The position numbers and the translations under genes are program-made. The notes under the pieces are model-generated. The model made no database searches. It saw only the letters and a program-made list of their open reading frames with translations, and was not told where the DNA came from. Source: Bacilli bacterium (lineage in GTDB: Bacteria > Bacillota_I > Bacilli_A > RFN20 > CAG-826). Taken from it: a DNA stretch of 64,000 nucleotides. The DNA lies in NCBI GenBank assembly GCA_016302065.1, contig JAEDOI010000001.1, forward strand, positions 1-64,000, read 5' to 3'. Shown one piece after another: positions 36,137 to 45,911 of the stretch (position 1 is the stretch's first letter; each line of letters opens with the position of its first letter).

Positions 36137-38218
36137 ATGAGTGAAAAAATATTGTCTGTAAAAGATTTAGTTGTTTCCTTTAAGACGGATAGAGGAATAG
36201 TTCATGCAGTAAGAGGCGTTAGTTTTGACCTTTATAAAGGTGAAACATTGTGCATCGTCGGTGAAAGTGGAAGTGGAAAATCTGTTACTAATAAAGCAAT
36301 TATTGGAATTAGTAGTGCTAATGCAATTATTGAAAATGGACAGATTATCTATGAAGGAGAAGATTTAGTTAAAGTTAGTGAAGAAGAATTCCATCGTATT
36401 AGAGGTAAAAAGATTGGAATGATTTTCCAAGATCCATTAAGTGCTTTAAATCCAACTATGAGAGTTGGTAAGCAAATTATGGAAGCCACTTTAATTAATA
36501 AAAATATTCTAAAAAAATATTATGAAGAATTAATTTCTAAAGAACTGTGTGAATACCGTAATGCTATTTCAAGTGCTACTTTTGACAACAGAAAATATGA
36601 AGAGGAAATTAAAAAGAACAAGGAAATCGTAGAGAATTTAAAAAAACTTGAAAAGAAAGAATTAACTTTAGAAAAGAAAATTATAATTTTCACAAATAAA
36701 ATTAATTCTTTATCAACAACTTCTTTAAATTCAAAAGATGAATTAGTAAAAGATAAAAAGACTGATAAATTATCTGTTAAATTAAGTGAATTAAAGAATG
36801 AACTTGTTGAAACAAGACAAGATATCACCAATATTAAAAATGACATTAAAAAAGATATTAGTTTAACAAAGAAAAAATTGGAAAACGATATTAATATTAA
36901 TGATGCTAAAATTAAGTCTATTGAAAACTCAATACCTTCACTTGAAACAGAATTAAAAAGAAATATTGCTACTAATCAAATTCAAAAACTTCAAAAATTA
37001 AATGGCGAATTTAGTGCTTTAATCGAAAAATACGCAGTATTTACTGGTGATTTTTATGAATTCTTTAAAATTAGGAAAATTGATTTAAAGAAATTAACTA
37101 AGGTAAATGACACCTTATTAAAATCTCAATTACCATTATTAAAGAAAGATCTTAGTATTAGAAAGAAAGAAGCAAAAAAACTTACTAAAATCCATAAAAA
37201 AGAATTAATTGAGAAAAAAGATAAGGAACTAAATGAATTAAAAGTTAAATTAGATGCATTAAAATTACAATTAAAAGAATATGAAAGTAGTTTAGATGAA
37301 AATAAATTAGCATTAATAAAAGGTGTTATTTTATCTAATAAAAAGAAAGAAAAATTAATCGCAAAATTAAATAATAAATATAAAGAAGTTAATCTTTCTA
37401 AAGTTAGTAAGGATAATAAATTAGAATTAGATGAAATTCCTGATTCTAAATATAAACAACTATTTGAAGAGATTAGAAATGTTGAAAAAGAAATTAAATT
37501 AATCCATGAAGAGTTCTTAAAGAATACTAAAATATCGAAATTTGAAGCAAAGAGAATGGCTTTAAAGGTTATGAAAGAAGTTGGAATTCCTCTTCCTGAA
37601 AGAAGATTTAGACAATATCCGTTTGAATTTAGCGGTGGTATGAGGCAAAGAATTGTTATTGCAATTGCTCTTATTGCAAATCCTGATATTTTAATTTGTG
37701 ATGAACCAACAACCGCTCTTGACGTTACAATTCAAGCCCAAATATTAGATTTAATTAATGATTTAAAAAAGAAGAGAGGTTTGAGTTGTATCTTTATTAC
37801 TCACGATTTAGGTGTTGTTGCCCACATGGCTGATAGAGTTGCTGTTATGTATGCTGGTAAAATTGTTGAATATGGAACAGTTGATGAGATATTCTTTGAA
37901 CCAAAACATCCATATACATGGGCTTTATTATCTTCAATTCCAGATATTAATAGTAAGGAAAAGCTTGAATCTATTCCAGGCACTCCTCCAGATATGTTAT
38001 ATCCTCCAGTTGGGGATGCGTTTGCCTTAAGAAGTAAGTATGCTCTTGATATAGACTTTAAATATGAACCACCATTCTTTAAGGTTAGTGATACGCATTA
38101 TGCTGCTACTTGGCTCTTACATAAAGATGCACCAGTTGTTGCTATGCCAAAAATTGTTGAAGAACGTATTAAAAATGCAAAAAAATTAGATGAGGAGATG
38201 GGCTATGGGAAAGAATAA
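36137..38218 (+). CDS. oppD: Oligopeptide ABC transporter ATPase OppD with giant coiled-coil insert
   Basis: A 693-residue OppD, against about 330-350 normally. Walker A is GESGSGKSV (residues 42-50) and the Q-loop is IFQDPLSALNPTMRVG (Gln98). The signature FSGGMRQR starts at 498, followed by CDEPTTALD and ITHDLGVVAHMADR, and the C-terminal oligopeptide-ATPase tail is present. Thus about 400 residues separate Q-loop and signature, where about 60 are expected. The extra 340 are Lys/Glu/Leu-rich, nearly Pro-free and heptad-like, consistent with one or more long coiled coils in the helical subdomain. The catalytic motifs are intact. AAAGGAGA precedes ATG 36137. Confidence 0.9.
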   Translation: MSEKILSVKDLVVSFKTDRGIVHAVRGVSFDLYKGETLCIVGESGSGKSVTNKAIIGISSANAIIENGQIIYEGEDLVKVSEEEFHRIRGKKIGMIFQDPLSALNPTMRVGKQIMEATLINKNILKKYYEELISKELCEYRNAISSATFDNRKYEEEIKKNKEIVENLKKLEKKELTLEKKIIIFTNKINSLSTTSLNSKDELVKDKKTDKLSVKLSELKNELVETRQDITNIKNDIKKDISLTKKKLENDININDAKIKSIENSIPSLETELKRNIATNQIQKLQKLNGEFSALIEKYAVFTGDFYEFFKIRKIDLKKLTKVNDTLLKSQLPLLKKDLSIRKKEAKKLTKIHKKELIEKKDKELNELKVKLDALKLQLKEYESSLDENKLALIKGVILSNKKKEKLIAKLNNKYKEVNLSKVSKDNKLELDEIPDSKYKQLFEEIRNVEKEIKLIHEEFLKNTKISKFEAKRMALKVMKEVGIPLPERRFRQYPFEFSGGMRQRIVIAIALIANPDILICDEPTTALDVTIQAQILDLINDLKKKRGLSCIFITHDLGVVAHMADRVAVMYAGKIVEYGTVDEIFFEPKHPYTWALLSSIPDINSKEKLESIPGTPPDMLYPPVGDAFALRSKYALDIDFKYEPPFFKVSDTHYAATWLLHKDAPVVAMPKIVEERIKNAKKLDEEMGYGKE

Positions 38219-39617
38219 AGAAGAAAAAAAGGTAGTATCCACTGATGAAGTTTATGATGAAAGTGCTCTCTTTGAATCTAAAGATGATGCTATATTTAAA
38301 AGTAATATTCTTCATTCAAAAGAAGAATTAAAAGAAGCATCTTTTTCTAAAAGTGATGAAAACGAAGCTAAAGAACATACTTTAACAAAAGAAGATGATC
38401 TTGATAAACTTTTAGAAAAAGAACATAAATTAAATATAAGAGAACCTAAATTTAAAGAAGAATATGTAAAAAACAATGTTATTTTGAGTGTTAATCATTT
38501 AAAGCAATATTTTTTCTTTGGTGTAGGCCCAAAACGTTTCAAACTAAAAGCTGTTCATGATGTCTCTTTCCAAGTTCATGAAAAAGAAGTTTTTGGAATT
38601 GTTGGAGAAAGTGGATGTGGTAAAACTACAACAGGAAGAAGTATTATTAGACTTTATGATATTACTAGCGGATCTATTTATTATAAGGGTTATCGAATTG
38701 CTGCTGGCAGTAGATGGAATGAAAAAGAAATTAAATATTCTAAAATTAGATTTAGAAATCTAAAGAAAGAACTCGGCATAAAATTAAAAAAGGGTGAAAT
38801 TTCATTAGAATCTTATCAAAATCAATTATGTGAAGCTAAAGCTCATTTAGAAAAAGTAGTAAAACTTCAAAAATTAAAAATTGCTCACATTAAGCATGAT
38901 CATCGTCATCCAAAAAAAGATTTATTAAAAGAGATACAAATGATTTTCCAAGATCCAATTGATTCTCTTGATCCAAGAATGACTGTTGAAACCATTATTA
39001 GTGAAGGTCTTCAAATACAAGGTTTCCACAATAAAGAAGAAAATCATAAAAAAGTTGTTGAAGCTTTAGAAAAAGTTGGTTTAATTGAAGATTATGCTAA
39101 TAGATATCCACATGAATTTAGTGGAGGTCAAAGACAAAGAATTGGTATTGCAAGAGCCTTAATTATGAATCCAAAATTATTGATTTGTGATGAACCAATC
39201 TCTGCCCTTGATGTTTCAATTAGAGCTCAAATTATTAACTTACTTGAAGATTTAAAAGAATCGATGGGTTTATCTATTATATTCATTGCTCACGATTTGA
39301 GTGTTGTTAAGTACTTCTGTGATAGAATTGCGGTAATGTATTTTGGAGAAATTGTTGAACTTGCAACAAGTGAAGAATTATTTAAACATCCTCTTCATCC
39401 ATATACAAAATCATTATTGAGTGCCATTCCTTTACCAAACCCTCATCTTGAAAAGAAGAGAAAGAGAATTGTTTATAATCCTCAAGATTGTCATGATTAC
39501 TCGAAGGAAAAGCCTGTTCTTCAAGAAATTCTTCCTGGACACTTTATATTAGCAAATAGCGAGGAAATGGTTAAATATAACAAGGAAATTGAACAATTAG
39601 ATTTAAAGAATAAATAA
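38205..39617 (+). CDS. oppF: Oligopeptide ABC transporter ATPase OppF with extension and insert
   Basis: A 470-residue OppF (normally about 310-330). A charged N-terminal extension of about 85 residues precedes VNHLKQYFFF. Walker A is GESGCGKTT (134-142), the Q-loop IFQDPIDSLDPRM (Gln249), then FSGGQRQRIGIARAL, CDEPISALDVS and AHDLSVV. Walker A to Q-loop is about 109 residues rather than 50, because a basic helical insert (about 170-235) sits between them. The C-terminal PLHPYTKSLLSAIPLP is typical of OppF. GAGGAG precedes ATG 38205, which overlaps oppD by 14 bp. Confidence 0.9.
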   Translation: MGKNKEEKKVVSTDEVYDESALFESKDDAIFKSNILHSKEELKEASFSKSDENEAKEHTLTKEDDLDKLLEKEHKLNIREPKFKEEYVKNNVILSVNHLKQYFFFGVGPKRFKLKAVHDVSFQVHEKEVFGIVGESGCGKTTTGRSIIRLYDITSGSIYYKGYRIAAGSRWNEKEIKYSKIRFRNLKKELGIKLKKGEISLESYQNQLCEAKAHLEKVVKLQKLKIAHIKHDHRHPKKDLLKEIQMIFQDPIDSLDPRMTVETIISEGLQIQGFHNKEENHKKVVEALEKVGLIEDYANRYPHEFSGGQRQRIGIARALIMNPKLLICDEPISALDVSIRAQIINLLEDLKESMGLSIIFIAHDLSVVKYFCDRIAVMYFGEIVELATSEELFKHPLHPYTKSLLSAIPLPNPHLEKKRKRIVYNPQDCHDYSKEKPVLQEILPGHFILANSEEMVKYNKEIEQLDLKNK

Positions 39618-39623
39618 TTTAGT

Positions 39624-39652
39624 AAATTGGTCACTTCATGTGACCAATTTTT
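39624..39652 (+). terminator. Terminator of the opp operon
   Basis: AAATTGGTCAC and GTGACCAATTT form a perfect 11-bp stem around TTCAT, followed by T-rich sequence. Confidence 0.85.
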
Positions 39653-39678
39653 GTTTATGAAAACACGTGTAAAAAGTG

Positions 39679-39684
39679 TATAAT
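39679..39684 (+). promoter_or_regulatory. -10 box of a leaderless gene
   Basis: TATAAT ends 6 nt before ATG 39691. This box also argues against an upstream in-frame GTG (39676), which would lie before the transcription start. Confidence 0.55.
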
Positions 39685-39690
39685 TTTTAT

Positions 39691-40668
39691 ATGAATAATA
39701 AATTTAAATTACTATTAAGTGTTACATTTATAATTCCTCTTGTAGCATGTTCTAGTGTTAAACACTATTCGTTAAAAGATTATGAATTAAATATGGAATT
39801 TAATAATAATTCCTTTAAGATTATGCAATTAACTGACATACATTTAGGTGTTCAAGTTGATAATGTTAAAGAAATGAAATTTATTAGATCTTTTATCGAA
39901 GAAAATAAACCTGATTTAATTGTCACTACTGGCGACACTTTCTTAGATGCAAATAAAAGTATTGTGAAATTTTTCTTTGATAAAATGGATGAAAATGAAA
40001 TTCCATATGCTTTTACATATGGAAATCATGATTTACAAGGAACATATAATAGTGAATTTATTCATAAAACAATTTCAAAAGCAAAATATGCAATGTATAA
40101 AGATTATCCAGACGATGATTTGTTTGGAAGAACAAACTATTACATTAATTTAAATAAAAACAATAATACATTGTATAGACTTTATATAATTGATAGTAAT
40201 TCATACAGTTATCAAGGAACTAAATATAGTTATGATGTAATTCATGAAGATCAACTTGAACATATTTCTAAAATAAATGCAAAAAACCCATGTTTTGGCC
40301 TATCTTTTTTTCATATTCCTTTAATTGAATATCAAGAAACATATGATAGATATGTTAAAGGAGAGGTTAAAGGAAAAGGTGAAAATAGAGAACCATCATG
40401 TCCTGGTTATGCTAATAATGATGTATTAAAGAAATTATATGATGCAAATATTAGAGCATCATTTGTTGGTCATGATCATATTAATTATAGTGATGTAGTT
40501 TATGATGGATTTAGTGATGATTTTATTCTTTCTTATGGTGTAAAAGCTAATAAAACAATATATGGAAATGATGACATTATGGGTTGTAAAATCATAACTT
40601 TAAATAGTGAGAACGTTGGCATTTCTTTAGATAATATTGAGGCAAAATTCTATGATTACAGTATATAA
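39691..40668 (+). CDS. Calcineurin-like metallophosphoesterase lipoprotein
   Basis: A 325-residue secreted phosphoesterase. The N-terminus is a lipoprotein signal with lipobox LVAC. All metallophosphoesterase metal-site motifs follow in order: LTDIHLG (D-x-H), TTGDTFLD (GD), YGNHDLQG (GNHD), FFHIPL (H) and VGHDHINY (GHDH). It is likely to act on phosphoesters outside the cell (icc/PAP-like group); the substrate is unknown. The start is ATG 39691, set by the promoter and signal peptide. The following membrane-protein gene overlaps by 17 bp. Confidence 0.9.
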   Translation: MNNKFKLLLSVTFIIPLVACSSVKHYSLKDYELNMEFNNNSFKIMQLTDIHLGVQVDNVKEMKFIRSFIEENKPDLIVTTGDTFLDANKSIVKFFFDKMDENEIPYAFTYGNHDLQGTYNSEFIHKTISKAKYAMYKDYPDDDLFGRTNYYINLNKNNNTLYRLYIIDSNSYSYQGTKYSYDVIHEDQLEHISKINAKNPCFGLSFFHIPLIEYQETYDRYVKGEVKGKGENREPSCPGYANNDVLKKLYDANIRASFVGHDHINYSDVVYDGFSDDFILSYGVKANKTIYGNDDIMGCKIITLNSENVGISLDNIEAKFYDYSI

Positions 40669-41560
40669 GCAAAAAGATACAAGAACGAAACATTATATAT
40701 CTATTACCTTGTTTTTAGTTTTACTATTAATTATTGGTCCTATTTCTTACTTTTATGGAATCACTTATTTAATTAGTGTTATTACAAATAAATTTTTTGA
40801 AATAGTAATGAATTTAGCGCCATTATTATCATATATCGGTGTTTGTTGTTTGATAATGTACTATTATTATTTTATTTTTATACATCGAACAAAAATGCCT
40901 ATCGCATTAAGTGTACTAATTGTTTTAGGTTTATTTTTTCTTGCTTCTAGCGTAATGTATGTTTTAAATGGTGTTTATTTAGTTAATAACATAAAAGCAT
41001 TTTTATTTAAAAACTACTATGATTTTCATTTTCTTTTAGGCTTTTTACTTCTTTTAATTGGAATAGCAGTCTTTATAATTGAGTTGGTTTCGTTTATAAA
41101 AGGTAAGAATTCAATAGCTAATCTTCTTGTTGATAAAACATTAATTAAATTTAAAAAAAGCTATGCTTTCCTATTTATTTTGTTAACAATCCTGTTTTTA
41201 TACTTATTTTATAGTTTTTTCACATATATATTTATTGGACAAAAAATTAATATTGAAAGTGTTTTTGTTGGTTTAATATTGTTTGTTAATATTTTTGATT
41301 ATTTATTTGCTCTTAATTCTTTTAAACAAAGGATAAGCAATTTTTCTCTTATTAATCTTTTTGTCTTAAATGTCTTTATGATTGTTTTATTTATTTCTTT
41401 AGAAATTGACAATCCATCATTTTTGATTCAATATATAAAACCAATCTGTCCATTAGATTATGCTATTTCTTTCCCAGTTTTACCTATTCTTATTCTTTTA
41501 AATATGGTAGGAACAACTGCGATTTCGTTGTTATCAGTTTTATCATTTAAACAAAAATAA
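40652..41560 (+). CDS. Polytopic membrane protein, unknown
   Basis: A 302-residue protein with about eight hydrophobic helices and almost no soluble loops. I recognise no family motif. ATG 40652 has GAGG at 40639-40642, better than the in-frame TTG 40637. The gene overlaps the metallophosphoesterase by 17 bp, so the two are translated together and may act at the same envelope site. Confidence 0.7.
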   Translation: MITVYKQKDTRTKHYISITLFLVLLLIIGPISYFYGITYLISVITNKFFEIVMNLAPLLSYIGVCCLIMYYYYFIFIHRTKMPIALSVLIVLGLFFLASSVMYVLNGVYLVNNIKAFLFKNYYDFHFLLGFLLLLIGIAVFIIELVSFIKGKNSIANLLVDKTLIKFKKSYAFLFILLTILFLYLFYSFFTYIFIGQKINIESVFVGLILFVNIFDYLFALNSFKQRISNFSLINLFVLNVFMIVLFISLEIDNPSFLIQYIKPICPLDYAISFPVLPILILLNMVGTTAISLLSVLSFKQK

Positions 41561-43167
41561 TCGTGATTTCATATACTTTTAAAAGTCTATATTAGTAGTA
41601 ATATTTAAGGATTTTATGTTAAATATGGCTTATTTCTTATTGTTTTTAGCTTTTTAATAAGTTGTTGTAACAGTAAGGTAGTAAGGATAATCAAATAAAT
41701 CTTTTGAATATCTAAATTCCATATTAGCTCTTTGAGAATCATTATTCCAATCAATAAGGAATTGGTCGTATACGCAAGTATAATTATCACTAGATACCAT
41801 TTTTTCATAATATGTATCAGTTATATATGGGTTATTAGTAACATCGAGATCAATATTAATTTTTCCAACTCCAATATTAAAATTAGAATGGACATGAAGT
41901 CTTTCAAGTAAATATTTATATTCGTTTTCTCCATGATAATAATATAAATCAGCATATACTTTTATTAAGCTTTTAATATTTAAATAACATTGATAATAGT
42001 CATTTGTTCCATCGTTTGTAAGTTGAAATGATTTAAAGAAATCAAGAGGATCAGTATCCTTGCCTAAATTAACAAATTTCTCAATTTCTTTTAATGTTTC
42101 ACCAGCATTTAAAGAAAAATCAAAAATGTAATACATCATGTCATTTACTATTTGACCTTGGGTTAATTTTAAATATGTTTCTTCCTTAGTATAAACTGGA
42201 GCTGACCATTCACTCCAAGAATTGAATACAGTTTTTCTAGATGCTGTTTGATGAGAATTAAAATGAGTTTTATTAACATATGCATCTGTATCTTTAATAA
42301 AGAAACGAGTTGTATAATTATCTTTATCTAATGTTGCGCTAGTGCCAAATGTTGGCTTATCTTCCTTAATACTTTCTGGAAGGGTAATTTCAATTAATCC
42401 ATCGATTGTAAATAAATTATTCTCATCAACTGTGTCACCAACTTTAAGATATATATTAACACTTGCATTAATGTCTGCGTTTAAAAGTAAAGTAGCTAGA
42501 CCGCTTGTTTTGAATTTCAAGTTTCCAGACATTTCATAATCACGTCTATTAGTTGTAGCAATACCAATTTTTGTAAGTAAAGGTAGAGTTGTTAAATCAA
42601 CATACCCAATATTATCTTTGGTAGCAAAAGAAGTGGTATTTGAACTATTAAATTCTTTTAAAATAGCAAAAGTAATGTCACCACTACAACCATTATACGT
42701 CATATCTTTAATAGTTATACTGATCACATTATTTAAGTCTTCAGGATTAAAATTAACACTAAATGAAGTAGGATTTTCAGTTTTAGTATTATATGTAAAA
42801 TCTAGTTGAAAAGAAGTGTTAGCTTCTATTTTTATATTATCTATATTGTTTGAGACAAAGTTTAAAACAGCACCTACGTAATCTGTTTTAGTGGTTGAAT
42901 TTTCTACCTCATTTCCTAACATTTGGTTAATTATAGGTAAATAATCTTCTAAATAGATATACAATAAATTTGATTCAGTTATTTTTGTTATCTCTTGTAA
43001 AGCATCAACTACATTATAATCATATGTGTAGGCTTGAATTTTATCATTGTATTGAAGCTTAATTAACGAGTCATTTTCGCTTGTCGATGTATCTTCTTCT
43101 TTTTTAATTTGAATTGTATCAGTGGTAGTAACGTTACTACTATCAATCGTAGTAGTAACGAACTTAC

Positions 43168-43203
43168 CTTCTAATAGTCCACTTACTTCAAGTGGACTAT
43201 TAG
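43168..43203. repeat. Intragenic inverted repeats
   Basis: CTAATAGTCCACTT and AAGTGGACTATTAG form a perfect 14-bp inverted repeat around ACTTC, inside the disrupted surface-protein gene. A 16-bp palindrome GTAGTAACGTTACTAC lies about 50 bp to the left. Confidence 0.8.
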
Positions 43204-43231
43204 TGTTGTTTAGCCAACCGTCAAGCGTTAT

Positions 43232-43264
43232 TTGCCTCGGATTGGCATCATTGCCTCGGATTGG
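43232..43264. repeat. 19-bp tandem duplication causing a frameshift
   Basis: TTGCCTCGGATTGG occurs at 43232-43245 and 43251-43264, separated by CATCA, so the unit is 19 bp. Since 19 is not a multiple of 3, the second copy shifts the frame and brings in the TGA at 43250-43248 (minus strand). Confidence 0.9.
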
Positions 43265-45848
43265 TTAATGTGCCATTAAGAGCAAAGGAAGTTGGTAATC
43301 CGTTAATAATATTAATTATTGATTGTACGCTGCCATCCATTGATTTATAGTAAGCATCAATCTCGCCTTGGTCAATTGTTGGATCAACATAATCGTTAAA
43401 TGAAAGTGAGAATGTAAATACATCTCCATTTTCATTTGTTAAATAACTACCACTAATTGCTACAAGAGAAGGATTCTCACCTTTATCAATTGTATCAAGT
43501 ATAACTTGAATAGCACCAGTTGAAGTCTTATCAAATAAGGCATTGTTAATATTTACAACTAGAGCACCTTCGCTAGCACCTTGAGTAATTGAAACATATT
43601 CTTTTAATGTATCTAAATATGTGGAATTAAGGATTGTCCAAATTTGCCCATCAGTTAAATTAAGTAATGCTTCGAAATCAGCATTGATTTCTCCAAATGG
43701 GTTTTTAAGTTCAGTGTTTCCAGCATTATTATTAACAAGTCCATTAACAAGAGTGAAAATATCGTAGAATTTACCTTGAGAAAGACTCATTCTTGTTCTA
43801 CTAGCTTCGCTATATCCTTGGTAATCTAAATATAAACCTTTATTTTGATAAGTGATATTAGCATTATGAGGAACATCGTTTACTTTTCCATGCATTGATA
43901 AGTTATATAAACCTAAGTTTGCTCCACTAACAACTTCAACAGCATGTTCAAGAGTTGGGTTTTCTCCAAAATCCATTGCATCAATGTTATTTAAATCAGC
44001 ATTAATTGCTCCATAAAGATTAACAACAGGAGTGGTTTCACTAGCTTTTGTATAACTAAATCCATATGTAACACCTAATTGTTTTGATTTAATTGTTTTG
44101 GCAATTGAATTATATAAAGGAGTTACAACTTGGAAGTTAGGATAAGCATTTAAATCTCCATAAACTGAAGAAACATCAGTTTCGGCAAATGTATCAAGAG
44201 CTAAAGATAAAGTTGCATAGTTAACATGTACTTTACCATCTGTTGTAGTATATTGATTAACTGGTAAATCTTTAATTCCAAGTGAATTAAGCTTTCCACT
44301 GCTTAAATCTAAGAATAATTTGAAATCTTTATCAGGAAGAGATGAATGTAAAGCTTTTGCATTAATTACTACATCAAGAATTTGCTTTTCGCTTCCTTCT
44401 TCACCCTCAACGATTAAATTTTTAATGATTTTCTTATAGGAATTCCAGTTACCATTCATAATGTCATAAATAACTGAATCTTTAAGAATATTATTTAATG
44501 CATCCATTGAACTATTTGTTTGTTCTTGGTTTTCATTTGCAAATGTAGCAACAATATTAGTTACTAATTCATCAATTGTAGAATCGGCTAAGAAACCAGT
44601 TGCTAAACCATTTTGAACATTGAAATAGGTTTTATTATTTTCATATCTAACATTAAATTGTGAATATAAATCTTTATCACCACCTAATTTAATATCATAA
44701 ACTGCCCCATTGTTAATTGCTGTAGCATTTCTTAAATCTCCTTTAAGAGAACCAGTAATTTCTCTTGATGCGTTATCAAGACCATCAACTGTTTCTTTAA
44801 AACCAATTGAGAAGTTAGTATTAAATGCTTTTTCATTAACTAAGGAAGTAACTGTTGTAAGAAGGTTAGTAGTGCAATCTAAGTTATTGTATTCACCAGC
44901 ATAATCGCTATTATTGACATATTCCTCATCAAGGCTCATTTCAGTTTCAGCGTTTAATGAAATAGATACGTTATCAATTGAAAGAGGAGCAACAATAAAG
45001 TTTCTTAATAGTCCTTCTTCATTACATTTTAATGTAATTGTTAAATCTTGATGAATATTAGCGCTCTCAAGTAAACTTTGTTTAAGAACAAGATTATATG
45101 TATAAATCTTTTCTCCATTGATTTCTACAGGAGTTTGATTTAAATCGGTATCGCTTGAAAATGACATTAAAGCATTAGTAACAATTGGAATTAATGGAAT
45201 AATATCGATATTTTTAATTTCATCAACAATATCTGTGACTGAAGACAAATCTGTGGAAGTTAAGGTTTCTATTGTAGGTAAAAAATCAAGAACATCATTA
45301 ATAATTTTTCCTGAAACAGAATATCTAGTATAATTCTCTTCATTATTAAAATTATCTCCCCAGTTCCAGTCGATATATAATTTTCCATTACCATTAGCAT
45401 TAACTAAGAATTTTTCATTGAGCAATGTGTTTGTTGTTTCTAAATCAACGTTTTCAAGATATTTAAATTCACAAGTTCCAGTAAACTTGGCAGCAATATC
45501 ATCGGTTGGATCATTTGTTTTTTCTCCATCTATGAAAGCTTTGTAATCGATGGCTCCTTTAAAGTTTAAATTGATAGAATTACTATACGTATTTCCTAAA
45601 CCATTTACATTAAGGTCCATATTTTTAACTTTCAAGTTTGAAGATGCAAGGTTTTCTCCGAGTTTTGCTTTAGCATTCTCGGCTGCTAATTGTTCAGGTG
45701 TTTTTGTAGGACCAGATGGATCATCATCCTCATCACCCAAATCGATTGGAGCTTTTGAATTAATAAAGTAAAGAGTGGATAAACTACCACCAACAATTAA
45801 TGTGGTCACTAAAGTGCTTGCAAGTACTCTTAATAGTTTAAAATTCAT
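43248..45848 (-). CDS. Large secreted/anchored repeat-rich surface protein, truncated by frameshift
   Basis: An 866-residue protein starting at the ATG at 45848, preceded by AAGGAGA. The N-terminus has a basic start and a hydrophobic helix (LLRVLASTLVTTLIVGGSLSTLYFI), a signal anchor or signal peptide, then an acidic linker (DLGDEDDDPSG). The rest is beta-rich, with repeated LNGT/KGAIDY/ADLNN-type segments and no recognised family. It ends abruptly at a TGA made by the 19-bp duplication, and the coding sense continues in the next frame to 41654. The intact product would have 1391 residues. Confidence 0.75.
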   Translation of the reverse strand: MNFKLLRVLASTLVTTLIVGGSLSTLYFINSKAPIDLGDEDDDPSGPTKTPEQLAAENAKAKLGENLASSNLKVKNMDLNVNGLGNTYSNSINLNFKGAIDYKAFIDGEKTNDPTDDIAAKFTGTCEFKYLENVDLETTNTLLNEKFLVNANGNGKLYIDWNWGDNFNNEENYTRYSVSGKIINDVLDFLPTIETLTSTDLSSVTDIVDEIKNIDIIPLIPIVTNALMSFSSDTDLNQTPVEINGEKIYTYNLVLKQSLLESANIHQDLTITLKCNEEGLLRNFIVAPLSIDNVSISLNAETEMSLDEEYVNNSDYAGEYNNLDCTTNLLTTVTSLVNEKAFNTNFSIGFKETVDGLDNASREITGSLKGDLRNATAINNGAVYDIKLGGDKDLYSQFNVRYENNKTYFNVQNGLATGFLADSTIDELVTNIVATFANENQEQTNSSMDALNNILKDSVIYDIMNGNWNSYKKIIKNLIVEGEEGSEKQILDVVINAKALHSSLPDKDFKLFLDLSSGKLNSLGIKDLPVNQYTTTDGKVHVNYATLSLALDTFAETDVSSVYGDLNAYPNFQVVTPLYNSIAKTIKSKQLGVTYGFSYTKASETTPVVNLYGAINADLNNIDAMDFGENPTLEHAVEVVSGANLGLYNLSMHGKVNDVPHNANITYQNKGLYLDYQGYSEASRTRMSLSQGKFYDIFTLVNGLVNNNAGNTELKNPFGEINADFEALLNLTDGQIWTILNSTYLDTLKEYVSITQGASEGALVVNINNALFDKTSTGAIQVILDTIDKGENPSLVAISGSYLTNENGDVFTFSLSFNDYVDPTIDQGEIDAYYKSMDGSVQSIINIINGLPTSFALNGTLTNPRQ

Positions 45849-45882
45849 AATTTTATCTCCTTTTTTGTTATGATGCTCTTTT

Positions 45883-45911
45883 AATATAATATTAAAAGAA
45901 TTTATTGTCAA
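45883..45911 (-). promoter_or_regulatory. Promoter of the split surface-protein gene
   Basis: Consensus TTGACA (45911-45906) and TATATT (45888-45883) on the minus strand, spaced 17 nt. The predicted leader is about 30 nt and contains the AAGGAGA SD. Confidence 0.8.

Larger units (their letters stand above)
41654..43264 (-). pseudogene. 3' fragment of a split surface-protein gene
   Basis: This frame (about 536 codons) has no proper start: the first candidate is TTG at 42964 without SD, yet the frame reads openly back to 43264. It continues the coding sense of the gene at 43248-45848. Removing one 19-bp copy of the tandem repeat at 43232-43264 joins the two frames without a stop, giving one protein of 1391 residues that reads ...LTNPRQITLDGW... 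across the junction. The fragment is Asn/Thr-rich and beta-like with no recognised domain. It is either untranslated, expressed by slippage, or an assembly artefact. Confidence 0.7.

Noticed and set aside
39676..39690. GTG 39676 as start of the metallophosphoesterase
   Set aside because: The TATAAT -10 box lies between this GTG and ATG 39691; the signal peptide starts at ATG 39691.
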